A stretch of DNA of 64,000 nucleotides from Dyadobacter luteus (GTDB lineage Bacteria > Bacteroidota > Bacteroidia > Cytophagales > Spirosomataceae): the NCBI RefSeq assembly GCF_003383615.1, contig NZ_QNUL01000001.1, forward strand, positions 186,001 to 250,000, read 5' to 3'. The first letter of the stretch is position 1, and every line of letters begins with the position of its first letter. The translations under genes and the position numbers were made by a program. Positions 41,883-51,403 of the stretch are shown here, in pieces. A model generated the notes under the pieces. The model made no database searches and had not been told where the DNA came from. It saw nothing but the letters and a program-made list of their open reading frames with translations.

Positions 41883-44300
41883 ATGTTTAAAAACTATCTA
41901 AAAATCGCCTGGCGGAATCTTCTGAAAAACCGTGCTTTTTCAGCCATTAATATCACCGGACTGTCCATCGGACTGGCATCATGTATGCTCATCAGTATGT
42001 ATGTACTGGATGAATTGGGCTTCGACCGCTTCAATGAAAATGCCGATCGTATCGTTCGCGTTACTTTCAAAGGCGATATGAATGGTTCAAAAATTAATGA
42101 AGCGCATGTGATGCCCCCCACAGCCTCTACACTGAAATCAGAATATCCCGAAGTACTGGAAGCAACACGGCTTCGACAAGCAGGCGGACAGAAAGTGATT
42201 GTTGGTAATAAGCAATACAACGGAGATAACATGTTTTTCTCTGATGCTAACATCTTTCAGGTCTTCACATTGCCGTTGATACAAGGCGATGCTAAAACTG
42301 CGCTGATTCAACCTGGTAACGTGGTAATCAGCGAAGAACTAGCCAATAAATACTTTGGAAAAACAGATGTATTGGGCAATGTTATCAAATTTAAAGGATC
42401 GGATAAAGCTGCTAAGATTACCGGCGTGATGCACAATATGCCGTCCAACTCACACTTTCATGCCGACCTGCTAATGTCAATGGAAAGTCTTCAGGATTCA
42501 AAATCTGATTCATGGATGACATCCGAGTTTTTTACGTATCTACTACTCCGCAAAGGCACCGATTACAAGCAGCTTGAAGCCAAACTTCCGCAAACAGTAG
42601 AAAAATACATGGGCCCACAGCTAAAAAAAGCCATGGGCGTAACGATGTCCGAATTTGAGAAAAGTGGTAATCGTTTAATACTGAAACTTCAGCCACTCAG
42701 CGATATTCACCTCTTTTCAGATTTTGTATATGACCTTAGTCCGGCCGGCGATATCAGATATGTTTACATTTTTGGAGCCGTCGCAGCTATAATTCTTATC
42801 ATCGCTTGCATCAACTTCATGAATTTATCGACAGCAAGCTCTTCTAAAAGAGCCCGTGAAGTGGGTGTAAGGAAAGTAATGGGTTCACAGAAAAGCGAGC
42901 TGGTTTGGCAATTCCTGATGGAGTCAATCTTACTGACCGCCTTCGCCATGTTGTTGGCCACCATTCTGGCATACACTTGTTTGCCTCTTTTCAATCAACT
43001 ATCCGGCAAAGATCTTGCTCTTGAAGTACAAACGCTCCCTGTGCTTATTCCATCCTTGCTTGTATTTGGACTACTAGTAGGCATATTCGCGGGAAGTTAT
43101 CCGGCATTTTTCCTTTCGTCATTTAAGCCAATAACCATTCTGAAAGGTAAATTTATATCTAACAAAAACAGTATCGGTCTCAGAAGCGGTTTGGTTGTCG
43201 TTCAGTTTTTCATATCGGTAACACTGATGATCGGCACAACTGTAGTCTATCAGCAGTTAAAATTTATACAAAACAAAAAGCTGGGATATAATAAAGATCA
43301 GGTACTCATACTGGACACCTGGGCTCTTGGAACACAGCAAAATACCTTTCGGAACGAGTTATTGCAAAATCCTGCAATCCTTGATGCAAGTTCGTCCTCC
43401 TACATTCCGGCAGGTCCTTCTTATAACAACAACTATATGATGTATGCGGATCAGAAAGCAGATGAGCTCGTGAATGGCATCCGTTATGAAGTGGATTATC
43501 ATTATATCAATACGATGGGTATGGATATAGTTGTCGGAAGAAATTTCTCGGATCATTTCGGTACGGATTCTTCTGCGGTGATTATCAACCAAACTGCGGC
43601 CAACATGCTTGGTTTAAAGAATAACCCAATCAATCACACGATCAGTAGGAATGATAATCAGGGTAATAAGGCAACCTATACTATAATTGGAGTTGTAAAA
43701 GATTTTCATTTCCGATCCCTTCACGAGAAAATAACGCCGTTGGTAATGACGCTTGGCGGAGAAGCAGGTAATCTGATCGTAAAAGTAAAAACTGACAAAC
43801 CGGAAAAACTTCTTGGCGAATTGAAATCCGTATGGGCAGGATACAAGACGGAAGAACCATTTTCCTATTCATTCCTCGACCAGCGGTACGATCAAACCTA
43901 TAAAGCCGAACAACGTACAGGCCAAATCCTGGGTATTTTTACAGGCCTTACCATTTTCGTAGCATGCCTCGGTCTATTCGGACTTGCGACCTTCACAGCC
44001 GAACAACGTATCAAGGAGATTGGTGTTCGTAAAGTATTGGGAGCTTCTGTACTTAGCGTGGTAGGCTTACTTTCCAAAGATTTTATCAAACTGGTTCTGA
44101 TCGCCATCGCATTTGCCCTCCCGGTTGCCTGGCTGATGATGACCAAATGGTTACAAGAGTTTGAATATAAAATCACAGTTGCCTGGTGGATGCTGGCTAC
44201 GGCTTCATTACTGTCCGTGGTAATAGCCTTATTTACAGTTTCCTTCCAATCCATCAAAGCTGCTTTGACAAATCCCGTCAAAAGCTTAAGATCAGAATAA
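41883..44300 (+). CDS. FtsX/MacB-type ABC transporter permease
   Basis: An 805-residue member of the large permease family, abundant in Cytophagales, whose members start MFKNYLKIAWRNLLKNRAFSAIN. Architecture is TM1 (about 20-43), a periplasmic MacB-like core, a first FtsX domain (about 285-410 with SSSKRAREVGVRKVMGSQKSE), a second periplasmic core, and a second FtsX domain (about 680-800 with FTAEQRIKEIGVRKVLGAS). Two FtsX units in one polypeptide are typical of this family. Such permeases use a separate ATPase, which is not adjacent. Substrates are unknown; exported peptides or lipids are usual for the superfamily. Confidence 0.9.
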   Translation: MFKNYLKIAWRNLLKNRAFSAINITGLSIGLASCMLISMYVLDELGFDRFNENADRIVRVTFKGDMNGSKINEAHVMPPTASTLKSEYPEVLEATRLRQAGGQKVIVGNKQYNGDNMFFSDANIFQVFTLPLIQGDAKTALIQPGNVVISEELANKYFGKTDVLGNVIKFKGSDKAAKITGVMHNMPSNSHFHADLLMSMESLQDSKSDSWMTSEFFTYLLLRKGTDYKQLEAKLPQTVEKYMGPQLKKAMGVTMSEFEKSGNRLILKLQPLSDIHLFSDFVYDLSPAGDIRYVYIFGAVAAIILIIACINFMNLSTASSSKRAREVGVRKVMGSQKSELVWQFLMESILLTAFAMLLATILAYTCLPLFNQLSGKDLALEVQTLPVLIPSLLVFGLLVGIFAGSYPAFFLSSFKPITILKGKFISNKNSIGLRSGLVVVQFFISVTLMIGTTVVYQQLKFIQNKKLGYNKDQVLILDTWALGTQQNTFRNELLQNPAILDASSSSYIPAGPSYNNNYMMYADQKADELVNGIRYEVDYHYINTMGMDIVVGRNFSDHFGTDSSAVIINQTAANMLGLKNNPINHTISRNDNQGNKATYTIIGVVKDFHFRSLHEKITPLVMTLGGEAGNLIVKVKTDKPEKLLGELKSVWAGYKTEEPFSYSFLDQRYDQTYKAEQRTGQILGIFTGLTIFVACLGLFGLATFTAEQRIKEIGVRKVLGASVLSVVGLLSKDFIKLVLIAIAFALPVAWLMMTKWLQEFEYKITVAWWMLATASLLSVVIALFTVSFQSIKAALTNPVKSLRSE

Positions 44301-44411
44301 AAAGTAGCCTTAGGCAAATAACCATAAGCTATTCTATTTGTAAGTAAATGATTAATAGTACATTATAAAATGTAAATAATATAAATTCATTTTTCGCTAC
44401 TACTTAAAAGA

Positions 44412-45140
44412 ATGAACAAATCGTTTTTTAAAATATTAAAGCGAATCTGGATACTTGGGGGAATAGGATTTACTGGCTGGCTCATTTATTCTATGCAGGC
44501 GCATGGGGTTGAGCCAGCCTATTTTCAAAGTAGTAGCAGAGTGGACGTCGAAGAGGAGGATGATTTTATATCGTTTGCCACCAAACAAAAGTCACCGAAC
44601 ATCTTGATTTTCTTTCCCGGCGCTTTGGTGGATGTTGATGCCTATGTTCCTCTTTGCTATCAGTTGGCAGAAAATGGAATTAAAACGTATCTGATCAAAA
44701 TGCCATGGAGGCAAGCCAAACTTGGTTACAATAAAGTAAAAGATCTGCAAATCCTGGCAGATACATCTCTGACTTACATATTGGCAGGCCACTCTCAGGG
44801 TGCAAAAATGGCTGCTCAGTTTGTTTATGAAAATCCAGGATTGATCGACAAAGCTGTTTTGCTGGCAACCACACACCCAAGAGATATTGATCTCTCAAAA
44901 AGCTCAACCCGATTTATGAAAATCTATGGAAGCTGTGACGGTGTGGCGAAAGAAAAAGATATTGAAGTCAATAAGATAAAATTACCCGAAAGCACATTTT
45001 ACAAGAGAATTGAGGGAGCGAATCATTCCCAATTTGGCTATTATGGTTTCCAGTTAGGAGACGAATCCGCAACCATTTCCAGGGAAAAGCAACATCAGAT
45101 GGCGCTCTCTTCAATTTTACAATTTATAAATGAGCCTTAA
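44412..45140 (+). CDS. Membrane-anchored alpha/beta hydrolase
   Basis: A 242-residue alpha/beta-hydrolase with an N-terminal TM segment (about 13-27) preceded by basic residues. The nucleophile elbow is LAGHSQGAKMA (Ser in GHSQG). The acid may be Asp in IYGSCDGVAKE and the His is in EGANHSQFGYYG, the usual order. The substrate is not predictable. The gene is convergent with a redoxin-like gene nine bases away on the other strand. Confidence 0.84.
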   Translation: MNKSFFKILKRIWILGGIGFTGWLIYSMQAHGVEPAYFQSSSRVDVEEEDDFISFATKQKSPNILIFFPGALVDVDAYVPLCYQLAENGIKTYLIKMPWRQAKLGYNKVKDLQILADTSLTYILAGHSQGAKMAAQFVYENPGLIDKAVLLATTHPRDIDLSKSSTRFMKIYGSCDGVAKEKDIEVNKIKLPESTFYKRIEGANHSQFGYYGFQLGDESATISREKQHQMALSSILQFINEP

Positions 45141-45149
45141 ATAGCCTCA

Positions 45150-45887
45150 TCATTTAAGGTTCAATTCACCTATTGTTGCAACAAATTCTGTATGCGGAGC
45201 CATTGCTTTCACTACACCTTTTCGATCCAATAGTATAAAGTAAGGAGTCTCGCCAATTTTATATCTGTGATTGAAACCATAGGAATCCGGAACAGGAATA
45301 AAACCACAATTCCGCTTTGGGATTGCTTCCCGGCATTCATCCTCGGTATTAAGCGTGGTGCCCAATGAAACAATTTCGACACCTTTTTTTCGGTTTTCCT
45401 CAATAAAAGAGGAGATTATCTTTGTGCTTGCCAGGGTGTACAGGGGTTTTTCAAACTTTACCCAAAAACAAAGCAACACGTATTTACCCTTAAGTTTATC
45501 CGAATTGTATTCAATGCCATCAAGTCCGGTCATTACAAATGGCGGCAGCGTTTCCCCTACCTCAGGCATCAGATCTGAATTCATCATTACAGAACCATCC
45601 GGTCTGACATCGCTTGCTTTTTTAACGATCACTTCAAAAGACGAAGGTTTCCCATACTTGTCAAATACCGGCTGGGTGCGATACTTCCCAGGATTGCTCT
45701 TCAGCATTTGATCGTAGGTCGCATAAGTGAGCTTTCTTCCGGAGGATTTGTCAATGATAACGGACGAACTGTTCATCACTATTTGCTGACTTACCTTCCC
45801 CTTGTAGCTACTAATCTGTGCGTAACCCGTTGTATTGCAGGCAATATAAATTCCCAGAAAAAAAGGGGTAAACATTTTGAAGGACAT
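45150..45887 (-). CDS. TlpA-like redoxin lacking the catalytic cysteines
   Basis: A 245-residue exported protein, with a signal sequence or lipobox at about 10-18 (IYIACN). The C-terminal half (about 108-245) has the thioredoxin-like fold of TlpA/ResA: a strand ending KYVLLCFWVKFEKP and the cis-Pro loop GETPYFILLDRKG. The usual CxxC of FWASWCGPC is replaced, so residues 146-149 read E-K-P-L and only C140 lies nearby. It is therefore unlikely to do thiol-disulfide exchange by the usual route and may be a binding or structural paralogue. It is divergent from the radical-SAM gene. Confidence 0.8.
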   Translation of the reverse strand: MSFKMFTPFFLGIYIACNTTGYAQISSYKGKVSQQIVMNSSSVIIDKSSGRKLTYATYDQMLKSNPGKYRTQPVFDKYGKPSSFEVIVKKASDVRPDGSVMMNSDLMPEVGETLPPFVMTGLDGIEYNSDKLKGKYVLLCFWVKFEKPLYTLASTKIISSFIEENRKKGVEIVSLGTTLNTEDECREAIPKRNCGFIPVPDSYGFNHRYKIGETPYFILLDRKGVVKAMAPHTEFVATIGELNLK

Positions 45888-46028
45888 AAATCTATGTCGG
45901 TTTTTTAAAATTGGAAATAATCCAAAAATAATTTTGGAAAAATGCGATCTAAAAATTGATTTTAATCGTTTATATAACTGGAAAGCTCAACCGTTTATTT
46001 TAGAAACTCAACATTTTGAAAAGCCTGT

Positions 46029-47285
46029 ATGTTTGAAAGGATTCGTGAGAAGTTGGAGATACTCGCCGACGCTGCAAAGTATGATGTTTCATGCTCCTCC
46101 AGTGGAAGTAACAGGAAAAATCATAATAAGGGTCTCGGCGACGCTGAGGGCTCTGGCATATGCCATACATATACAGAGGATGGACGATGTGTTTCCCTCC
46201 TCAAAATTTTGTTGACCAATCATTGCATTTATGATTGTGCATTTTGCGTTTCCAGAAAAAGCAATGACGTAAAGCGGGCAGCTTTTACCGTGGATGAAGT
46301 GGTTTCCCTCACCATGAATTTCTACAGACGCAATTATATTGAGGGACTTTTCCTGAGTTCCGGAATCTTCAAAAATGGCGATTACACTATGGAGCGTCTT
46401 CTGAATATTGTTAAGAAACTCAGAACAGAAGAAAGATTCAACGGTTACATTCATTTAAAAACAATTCCCGGTGCTAGTGCTGAATTGTTGCAGGAAGCAG
46501 GTCTTTATGTGGACCGGATGAGTATTAATCTGGAAATGCCGACAGAATTGGGTTTGAAGTTATTGGCTCCTGACAAATCTCATGAAGATGTAAAAGCTCC
46601 GCTTGGCTTGATAAAAGATAAAATTCAGCAGCTGAATAATGAAAAAGCGCTGATCAAAAGTACACCCAAATTTGTGCCTGCCGGGCAAAGTACGCAAATG
46701 GTCATTGGGGCTACACCTGAATCAGATAAGGAAATCATGCATACAGCGGATCATTATTACAGGAAATTTAATCTGAAACGTGTCTATTATTCGGGTTATA
46801 TTCCGATCAGTAATGATAATCGTTTACCCATTATAGGAAGTCAACCGCCGCTTATTCGCGAAAACAGGCTGTATCAGACAGACTGGCTCATGCGATTTTA
46901 TGGTTTCAATATTACAGAAATCCTTAATGATGCGAACCCAAATCTGGATGCCGATATAGATCCGAAACTCAGCTGGGCACTGAGAAATCTGGATCAGTTT
47001 CCTGTGGATGTAAATACCGCTGACTATAAACAAATCCTGCGCGTACCGGGGATAGGAGTTACTTCAGCACTGAAAATTGTGCAGTCCCGGAAATTCGGCA
47101 GATTATATGAAAATCAATTAAAAAAGATAGGTATCGCCTTTAACCGGGCCAGGCATTTTATCAGATATGCGGATAGCCCACTCCAATTAAAAGAGTTTGA
47201 AGGCGGACACATTAAAAATCTGATTCTTTCAGAAAGCACTAGTAAGTATAGCAAACAAGCTACCAATCAGTTATCTCTCTTCTGA
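46029..47285 (+). CDS. Radical SAM protein, putative DNA modification/repair
   Basis: A 418-residue protein of the TIGR03916 type. The iron-sulfur cluster motif CxxxCxxC is C66-C70-C73 in NHCIYDCAFCVSRKS, followed by the radical SAM barrel with EGLFLSSGIFKNGDYTMERL. Near residue 335 a helix-hairpin-helix motif (NTADYKQILRVPGIGVTSALK) suggests DNA binding. The next gene begins on the last base of its stop (TGATG), so the two are translationally coupled. The reaction is unproven; a role in DNA repair is inferred from the HhH and the partner. It lies between a convergent redoxin-like gene and the TIGR03915 gene. Confidence 0.9.
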   Translation: MFERIREKLEILADAAKYDVSCSSSGSNRKNHNKGLGDAEGSGICHTYTEDGRCVSLLKILLTNHCIYDCAFCVSRKSNDVKRAAFTVDEVVSLTMNFYRRNYIEGLFLSSGIFKNGDYTMERLLNIVKKLRTEERFNGYIHLKTIPGASAELLQEAGLYVDRMSINLEMPTELGLKLLAPDKSHEDVKAPLGLIKDKIQQLNNEKALIKSTPKFVPAGQSTQMVIGATPESDKEIMHTADHYYRKFNLKRVYYSGYIPISNDNRLPIIGSQPPLIRENRLYQTDWLMRFYGFNITEILNDANPNLDADIDPKLSWALRNLDQFPVDVNTADYKQILRVPGIGVTSALKIVQSRKFGRLYENQLKKIGIAFNRARHFIRYADSPLQLKEFEGGHIKNLILSESTSKYSKQATNQLSLF

Positions 47286-48058
47286 TGAAATTATATATTT
47301 TCGATGGATCGTTTGAGGGGCTGCTTACCGCTGTTTTTGAGAGATATCAACAAAAGGCGGAAAAGGTAAAAATCGTCGATTCAGCCCGGTACATGCCTGA
47401 TGCTTTCAATGAAGCCTTTTCAGTTGTCAGCAATGATGTCAAAGCAAACCGCGTGTGGAACGGGCTTAGGAAAAAGTTATCCTCATCATGGCTTCACGAT
47501 ATCTACAAAGCTTTCTTATCGGAACAGGCTGAAATGTACCAGTATATCTTTGATTTTATCCGATATGTGTTCGATAATCCGAAAGGGGCTGAAGAAAACT
47601 TTGGCAATCCGGTTGTGCTAGCGGTTGCGCAAATGTCACGAAAAGTACATCGGGAAAAACATCGCATGGAAGCCTTCATTCGTTTTCAAGAGACGTCCGA
47701 TAGGATATTCTACGCGCACATAGAGCCGGATTTCAACGTACTGCCCCTTATTTCAGACCATTTCAAAAAACGTTATGCCGATCAGAAGTGGATCATTTAT
47801 GACCTGAAAAGAAAGTATGGTCTCTATTATGATTTGGAAAAAGTAGAGGAAATCACTTTTGATTTTTCTCAGGAGATGTCTCCGGCTCTAAACACCCTGC
47901 CCGCAAGTGTACTGGACGAAAAAGAAGAACTTTATTCTATTCTGTGGAAAGACTATTTCCGAAGCATCAATATTCCGGCGCGGAAAAATATGAAGTTACA
48001 CATTCAACATGTACCGCGCCGGTATTGGAAATATTTGTCTGAAAAACAGACGTTTTAA
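47285..48058 (+). CDS. TIGR03915/DUF4130 family DNA-metabolism partner
   Basis: A 257-residue protein overlapping the radical-SAM gene by one base. It begins KLYIFDGSFEGLLTAVFERYQ, typical of the family that accompanies TIGR03916 radical SAM proteins. The middle contains VLAVAQMSRKVHREKHRMEAFIRF, then ERIFYAHIEPDFNVLPLISDHF-like text in this protein's own residues (about 140-162), and the end has RRYWKYLSEKQ. The family is sometimes fused to or linked with uracil-DNA glycosylase-like proteins, so a role in base-lesion handling is inferred. No catalytic residue can be assigned by eye. Confidence 0.88.
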   Translation: MKLYIFDGSFEGLLTAVFERYQQKAEKVKIVDSARYMPDAFNEAFSVVSNDVKANRVWNGLRKKLSSSWLHDIYKAFLSEQAEMYQYIFDFIRYVFDNPKGAEENFGNPVVLAVAQMSRKVHREKHRMEAFIRFQETSDRIFYAHIEPDFNVLPLISDHFKKRYADQKWIIYDLKRKYGLYYDLEKVEEITFDFSQEMSPALNTLPASVLDEKEELYSILWKDYFRSINIPARKNMKLHIQHVPRRYWKYLSEKQTF

Positions 48059-48364
48059 ATGTTGGTCTATAATTTTTAGTACTAGATATTACGTACCTAC
48101 GGCACTTCTGTTCTCTTGGATTAATATGGTTCTACCGAAATTATATCCCTAACGGGATTTAGGTTTCGTCAATCTGGAATAAAATTGGGGCTTTTACAAA
48201 TCCCGGAGGGATGAAATTTCGGCAGATGCAAAGCCAATACCCGCATGAAAAAAATGCCGTAGGCATGCAACGCGATTGCTACATACCTACGGCACTTCTT
48301 TCGTCATATCATTTAATGGCATCGGTATTCCGATTTTTACCTAAGGGCAAACATCAATTTCCAA
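48059..48364. other. Repeat-filled intergenic region
   Basis: About 300 bases between the DNA-repair pair and the M61 gene. Most of it is the composite repeat at 48091-48299, listed separately. Nothing coding is seen. Confidence 0.6.
48091..48299. repeat. Composite palindromic intergenic repeat
   Basis: Two direct 19-mers at the ends (48091-48109 and 48281-48299) match at 18 of 19 positions (acgtacctacggcacttct). An inverted relative, atgccgtaggcatg, is at 48254-48267. Inside, 48134-48160 and 48198-48225 form an imperfect inverted pair (accgaaatt.. and ..aaatttcgg) each containing a small hairpin around atccc. The structure resembles dispersed repeats I recall from Cytophagales, but this is the only copy in the window. 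Confidence 0.7.
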
Positions 48365-50185
48365 TTACTTGATCTTACTATCAAGCCAGGAAGCCCGAAA
48401 CTTTTTCATTTCCTCGGTAACCGGTAAACCCAGCTCTTCGTTGGTTTTAACAATTAAACGGGGATTTTCTTTGAGAGTCAACACAGCCGATTGAACAATC
48501 CCTCTATGACTGAATTCTATAGAGATCTGATCCTCGGGCTTGTGTTCGGCAAGAATTTTATCCAAATCTGTTTTGTTGACAGTCTTTTTCCCATCAACGG
48601 ATATAATCAAATCATCCACATCGAGCCCTGACTGATACAACGGCGTATCAAATCGGGTACCACTTATTATTCTCAAACCAGCATCTGTATATTCAAGAGG
48701 CGTATCTGCCCACCACGCCTGACCAGGAAATTCTTTAACCAACTCAAAACCTGCTTTTTTCAGTAAAGGTGCATAATTAAATGATTCAGTGCCATTTACA
48801 TACTTTTTAAAGAATGATGCTGCAAACCCCTGATCCTTTGATACCTGCGCCAATACCTTTTCCAGATCTGATATTACATACGGCTTCTCTGGCTTTCCAT
48901 ATTGCTGCCACAATGCTTTCATATAAGTATCCAGAGAGAGTCCGCGAGCCCTGAGTTCCAGATCCAACGCCAATGCGATGGATGCACCATATGGATAGTA
49001 GGATGTATAGGTATTGGCATAGTTGGTCTTGTCAACAGCCACGCCAGCATCTACAAATATAGCCTGATTACTAGCCTGGGCCGGCGATACACGCTTTGCT
49101 CCTGCTGTATTTTCCTTCGTATTGATCAGTGAACTTGTAGTGGACAGAAAACTGGGAAGCGTTATGAAGTCTGCTCTTTTCATGATCAGTCCGCCGTAAT
49201 ATTGCGTAAAGCCTTCAGCAAACCATAGTTCATGGCTCATGTTACTTTTTTCATAATTAAACGGCTCCAGACTTTTGGGTCTGAGACGTTCCACATTCCA
49301 GGCATGAAAAAACTCATGGGCATATACGCCAAGCAGATTGTCAGCACCATCAAATTGAGCAGGGCGATTAATAACAGTGCTGTTTCGATGCTCCATTCCA
49401 TCACCTTTTACATATGGATTTACGCTGGCGATAAATATGTACTTACCATAATCAAACGCAGGTAATTCTCCGAAAACAGGTAACGTTTCCTCTGTAATTT
49501 TCTTGACTTTACCCGCAAATTCCGTCACCAGTACATCAGGGCCGTCCGCTTCCAGCGCCAATTCAAATTGGTAAGATTTGGTATCCGGATTTTTCAAGGT
49601 CCATTCTTTTACTTTAAGCTCTCCGATTTTAACAGGGGAATCCATCAGATACTGGAGATCCGGAGCCGAAAATTTCGTCTTATCAGATGAAGGTTTCAGT
49701 TGCGTTGCGATTTGCCAGTTTTTCCCGGCAGGGATTTGAAACTTCACATCAATAGGAGCTTTTTCAAGACCTTTTATCCAAAGGTAGGTAGCAGGTGCAT
49801 TGAGCTGCATACTGGTTGCATCAATTCCAGCATAGGTTCCGTCAGGGTGATTAGCGTATAAGGTGTACTCAATTTTCACAAAACCGGTTAGTCCTGCAAC
49901 TTTATAAATGTCACCATCCAGCCTTATTACCTCCAGAGCCTTTCCTGATTTATCAAACGCTTTGACGTCATATACATTCTTGCCATACTCGTGCGTTGCA
50001 TATCTGCCCGGAGAAGATCTGCTCATTCTTGCAACCAACTCCTTTTGAGAAAAATCACTTACTTCCAAAGCAACGTGCGCTTCGTGATGCGCAGCATTGG
50101 GAAAGGATATATTATAAGACAATTTTTGCGCTTCGGTAAGATAAGGAAGCAGGCATAATGATGCCAGAATTAAATTTCTCTTCAT
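48365..50185 (-). CDS. M61 glycyl aminopeptidase-like metallopeptidase with PDZ
   Basis: A 606-residue exported peptidase with a signal peptide (about 1-19). An N-terminal beta domain (about 20-190) precedes the zinc site HEFFHAWN (H290, E291, H294) and the downstream ligand Glu in WFAEGFTQYY (E324). A C-terminal PDZ domain (about 490-580) contains GTRFDTPLYQSGLDVDDLIISVDGK. M61 enzymes release N-terminal Gly or other residues from peptides. The PDZ probably helps substrate binding. It is divergent from a GNAT gene. Confidence 0.9.
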   Translation of the reverse strand: MKRNLILASLCLLPYLTEAQKLSYNISFPNAAHHEAHVALEVSDFSQKELVARMSRSSPGRYATHEYGKNVYDVKAFDKSGKALEVIRLDGDIYKVAGLTGFVKIEYTLYANHPDGTYAGIDATSMQLNAPATYLWIKGLEKAPIDVKFQIPAGKNWQIATQLKPSSDKTKFSAPDLQYLMDSPVKIGELKVKEWTLKNPDTKSYQFELALEADGPDVLVTEFAGKVKKITEETLPVFGELPAFDYGKYIFIASVNPYVKGDGMEHRNSTVINRPAQFDGADNLLGVYAHEFFHAWNVERLRPKSLEPFNYEKSNMSHELWFAEGFTQYYGGLIMKRADFITLPSFLSTTSSLINTKENTAGAKRVSPAQASNQAIFVDAGVAVDKTNYANTYTSYYPYGASIALALDLELRARGLSLDTYMKALWQQYGKPEKPYVISDLEKVLAQVSKDQGFAASFFKKYVNGTESFNYAPLLKKAGFELVKEFPGQAWWADTPLEYTDAGLRIISGTRFDTPLYQSGLDVDDLIISVDGKKTVNKTDLDKILAEHKPEDQISIEFSHRGIVQSAVLTLKENPRLIVKTNEELGLPVTEEMKKFRASWLDSKIK

Positions 50186-50285
50186 GAATTAATGTTATGA
50201 ATAAGGTAAGTGCAAAAACTGCTGGTTTAAGATAGTTTTAACTAATATTACAGTCAGAAATTGTTAATTCAAAAATAGCAGCACA

Positions 50286-50774
50286 TTGTTTTTAAGAAAA
50301 TATATTGACGCGGATTTTCCAGCTTTACAAAGTTGGGTCACTGACCCTGATCTCTTGTTCCGTTTTGCCAGCTACAACTGGGCTTTCCCATTGTCTTTTG
50401 ATGAGGTCAAAGCTTATCAGGACTCACATCCCAACAAACAATCCTACATTCTTTGTGATGATTCGGAAAAACCTCTAGCGTTCGCTGAACTTATTACAAA
50501 AGAAGCTCATGCGCCACGCTTGGGGAGGTTACTAGTAGGCGGAGCGGAGAACCGGGGAAAAGGAATAGGTACTCAATTGATCAATTTGACGATTGAGGAA
50601 TTTAGGAAAACAAATACAGAACCATATATACACCTGTTTGTTTTTGAAGATAATGTGGACGCTATAAGGTGTTATGAGCGGATAGGTTTCAGATTCAAAG
50701 AAAATGTGACCCTGGTGATAAAAGCTCCGGACGGAACAGAACACAATTCTTTACTGATGACCCTCGATCTCTAA
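50286..50774 (+). CDS. GNAT family N-acetyltransferase
   Basis: A 162-residue acetyltransferase of the RimJ/RimL-like type. The acetyl-CoA loop is RLLVGGAENRGKGIGTQLI and the later segment HLFVFEDNVDAIRCYERIGF follows the GNAT pattern. The start is TTG at 50286, since an in-frame stop lies 21 bases upstream and no ATG is available. The residues LRKYIDADFPALQSW fit the family N terminus. It is 16 bases from lspA. Confidence 0.85.
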   Translation: MFLRKYIDADFPALQSWVTDPDLLFRFASYNWAFPLSFDEVKAYQDSHPNKQSYILCDDSEKPLAFAELITKEAHAPRLGRLLVGGAENRGKGIGTQLINLTIEEFRKTNTEPYIHLFVFEDNVDAIRCYERIGFRFKENVTLVIKAPDGTEHNSLLMTLDL

Positions 50775-50790
50775 TAATTTCTGACACTTT

Positions 50791-51303
50791 ATGAATACAA
50801 AAAGATTGGGACGAAATATTCTTTACCTACTCGTTTTATTGGCTAACATCGGCTGTGATCAGGTATCTAAAACGATTGTGCGGCAGCAGCTTACTGATAA
50901 TGAAATAATCAGTATTATAAGAAATTATTTTATTCTGACAAAAGTAGAAAATGCCGGTGCATTTCTAAGTATAGGGAGTGCCCTCCCCGATCTGTTGAAG
51001 TTTATTCTTCTGTCTATTATTCCACTTTTTGCTTTAAGTTATGGCATAGTATATCTGTTTACCAGAAAACACCTGACTAAACTAAGCGCAATTGCGTTAA
51101 GCTTTGCTATTGGGGGCGGAATCGGTAATATTTATGATCGGATTATCCATGGTTCGGTAACGGATTTCCTTCATATCGACCTTGGTTTTTTCCAAACAGG
51201 AATCTTCAATATGGCAGATGTATCAATTTCTGTCGCGTTGATACTTTTTGTTTTACAGAATTATTTAAGAGAGAAAAAGAAGCGATCAATGATTAATGGT
51301 TAA
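50791..51303 (+). CDS. lspA: Prolipoprotein signal peptidase
   Basis: A 170-residue inner-membrane aspartyl protease that cleaves lipoprotein signal peptides. Family motifs are D23 and K27 in NIGCDQVSK, N54 in VENAGAFLS, N113 and R117 in GGGIGNIYDR, and the catalytic pair D125 (GSVTDFLHID) and D143 (IFNMADVSI). Four TM segments are visible. Position after a GNAT gene is not a known operon. Whether this is the only lspA in the genome cannot be told here. Confidence 0.95.
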   Translation: MNTKRLGRNILYLLVLLANIGCDQVSKTIVRQQLTDNEIISIIRNYFILTKVENAGAFLSIGSALPDLLKFILLSIIPLFALSYGIVYLFTRKHLTKLSAIALSFAIGGGIGNIYDRIIHGSVTDFLHIDLGFFQTGIFNMADVSISVALILFVLQNYLREKKKRSMING

Positions 51304-51350
51304 TCGTTGCATCTTTACCGTGCAGACCGGCTTTCGCCGTTCAGACCGGG

Positions 51351-51378
51351 AAAAGAAAAGGGCTCCTGAGAGCCCTTT
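51351..51378. terminator. Bidirectional terminator of lspA and aconitase
   Basis: A perfect 9-bp stem (51357-51365 with 51370-51378, loop ctga) has an A-rich flank at 51351-51359 that becomes a T run on the minus strand. It lies between the convergent lspA and aconitase genes. Confidence 0.8.
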
Positions 51379-51403
51379 ATCAATAATATTCAGGTATAAC
51401 AAC

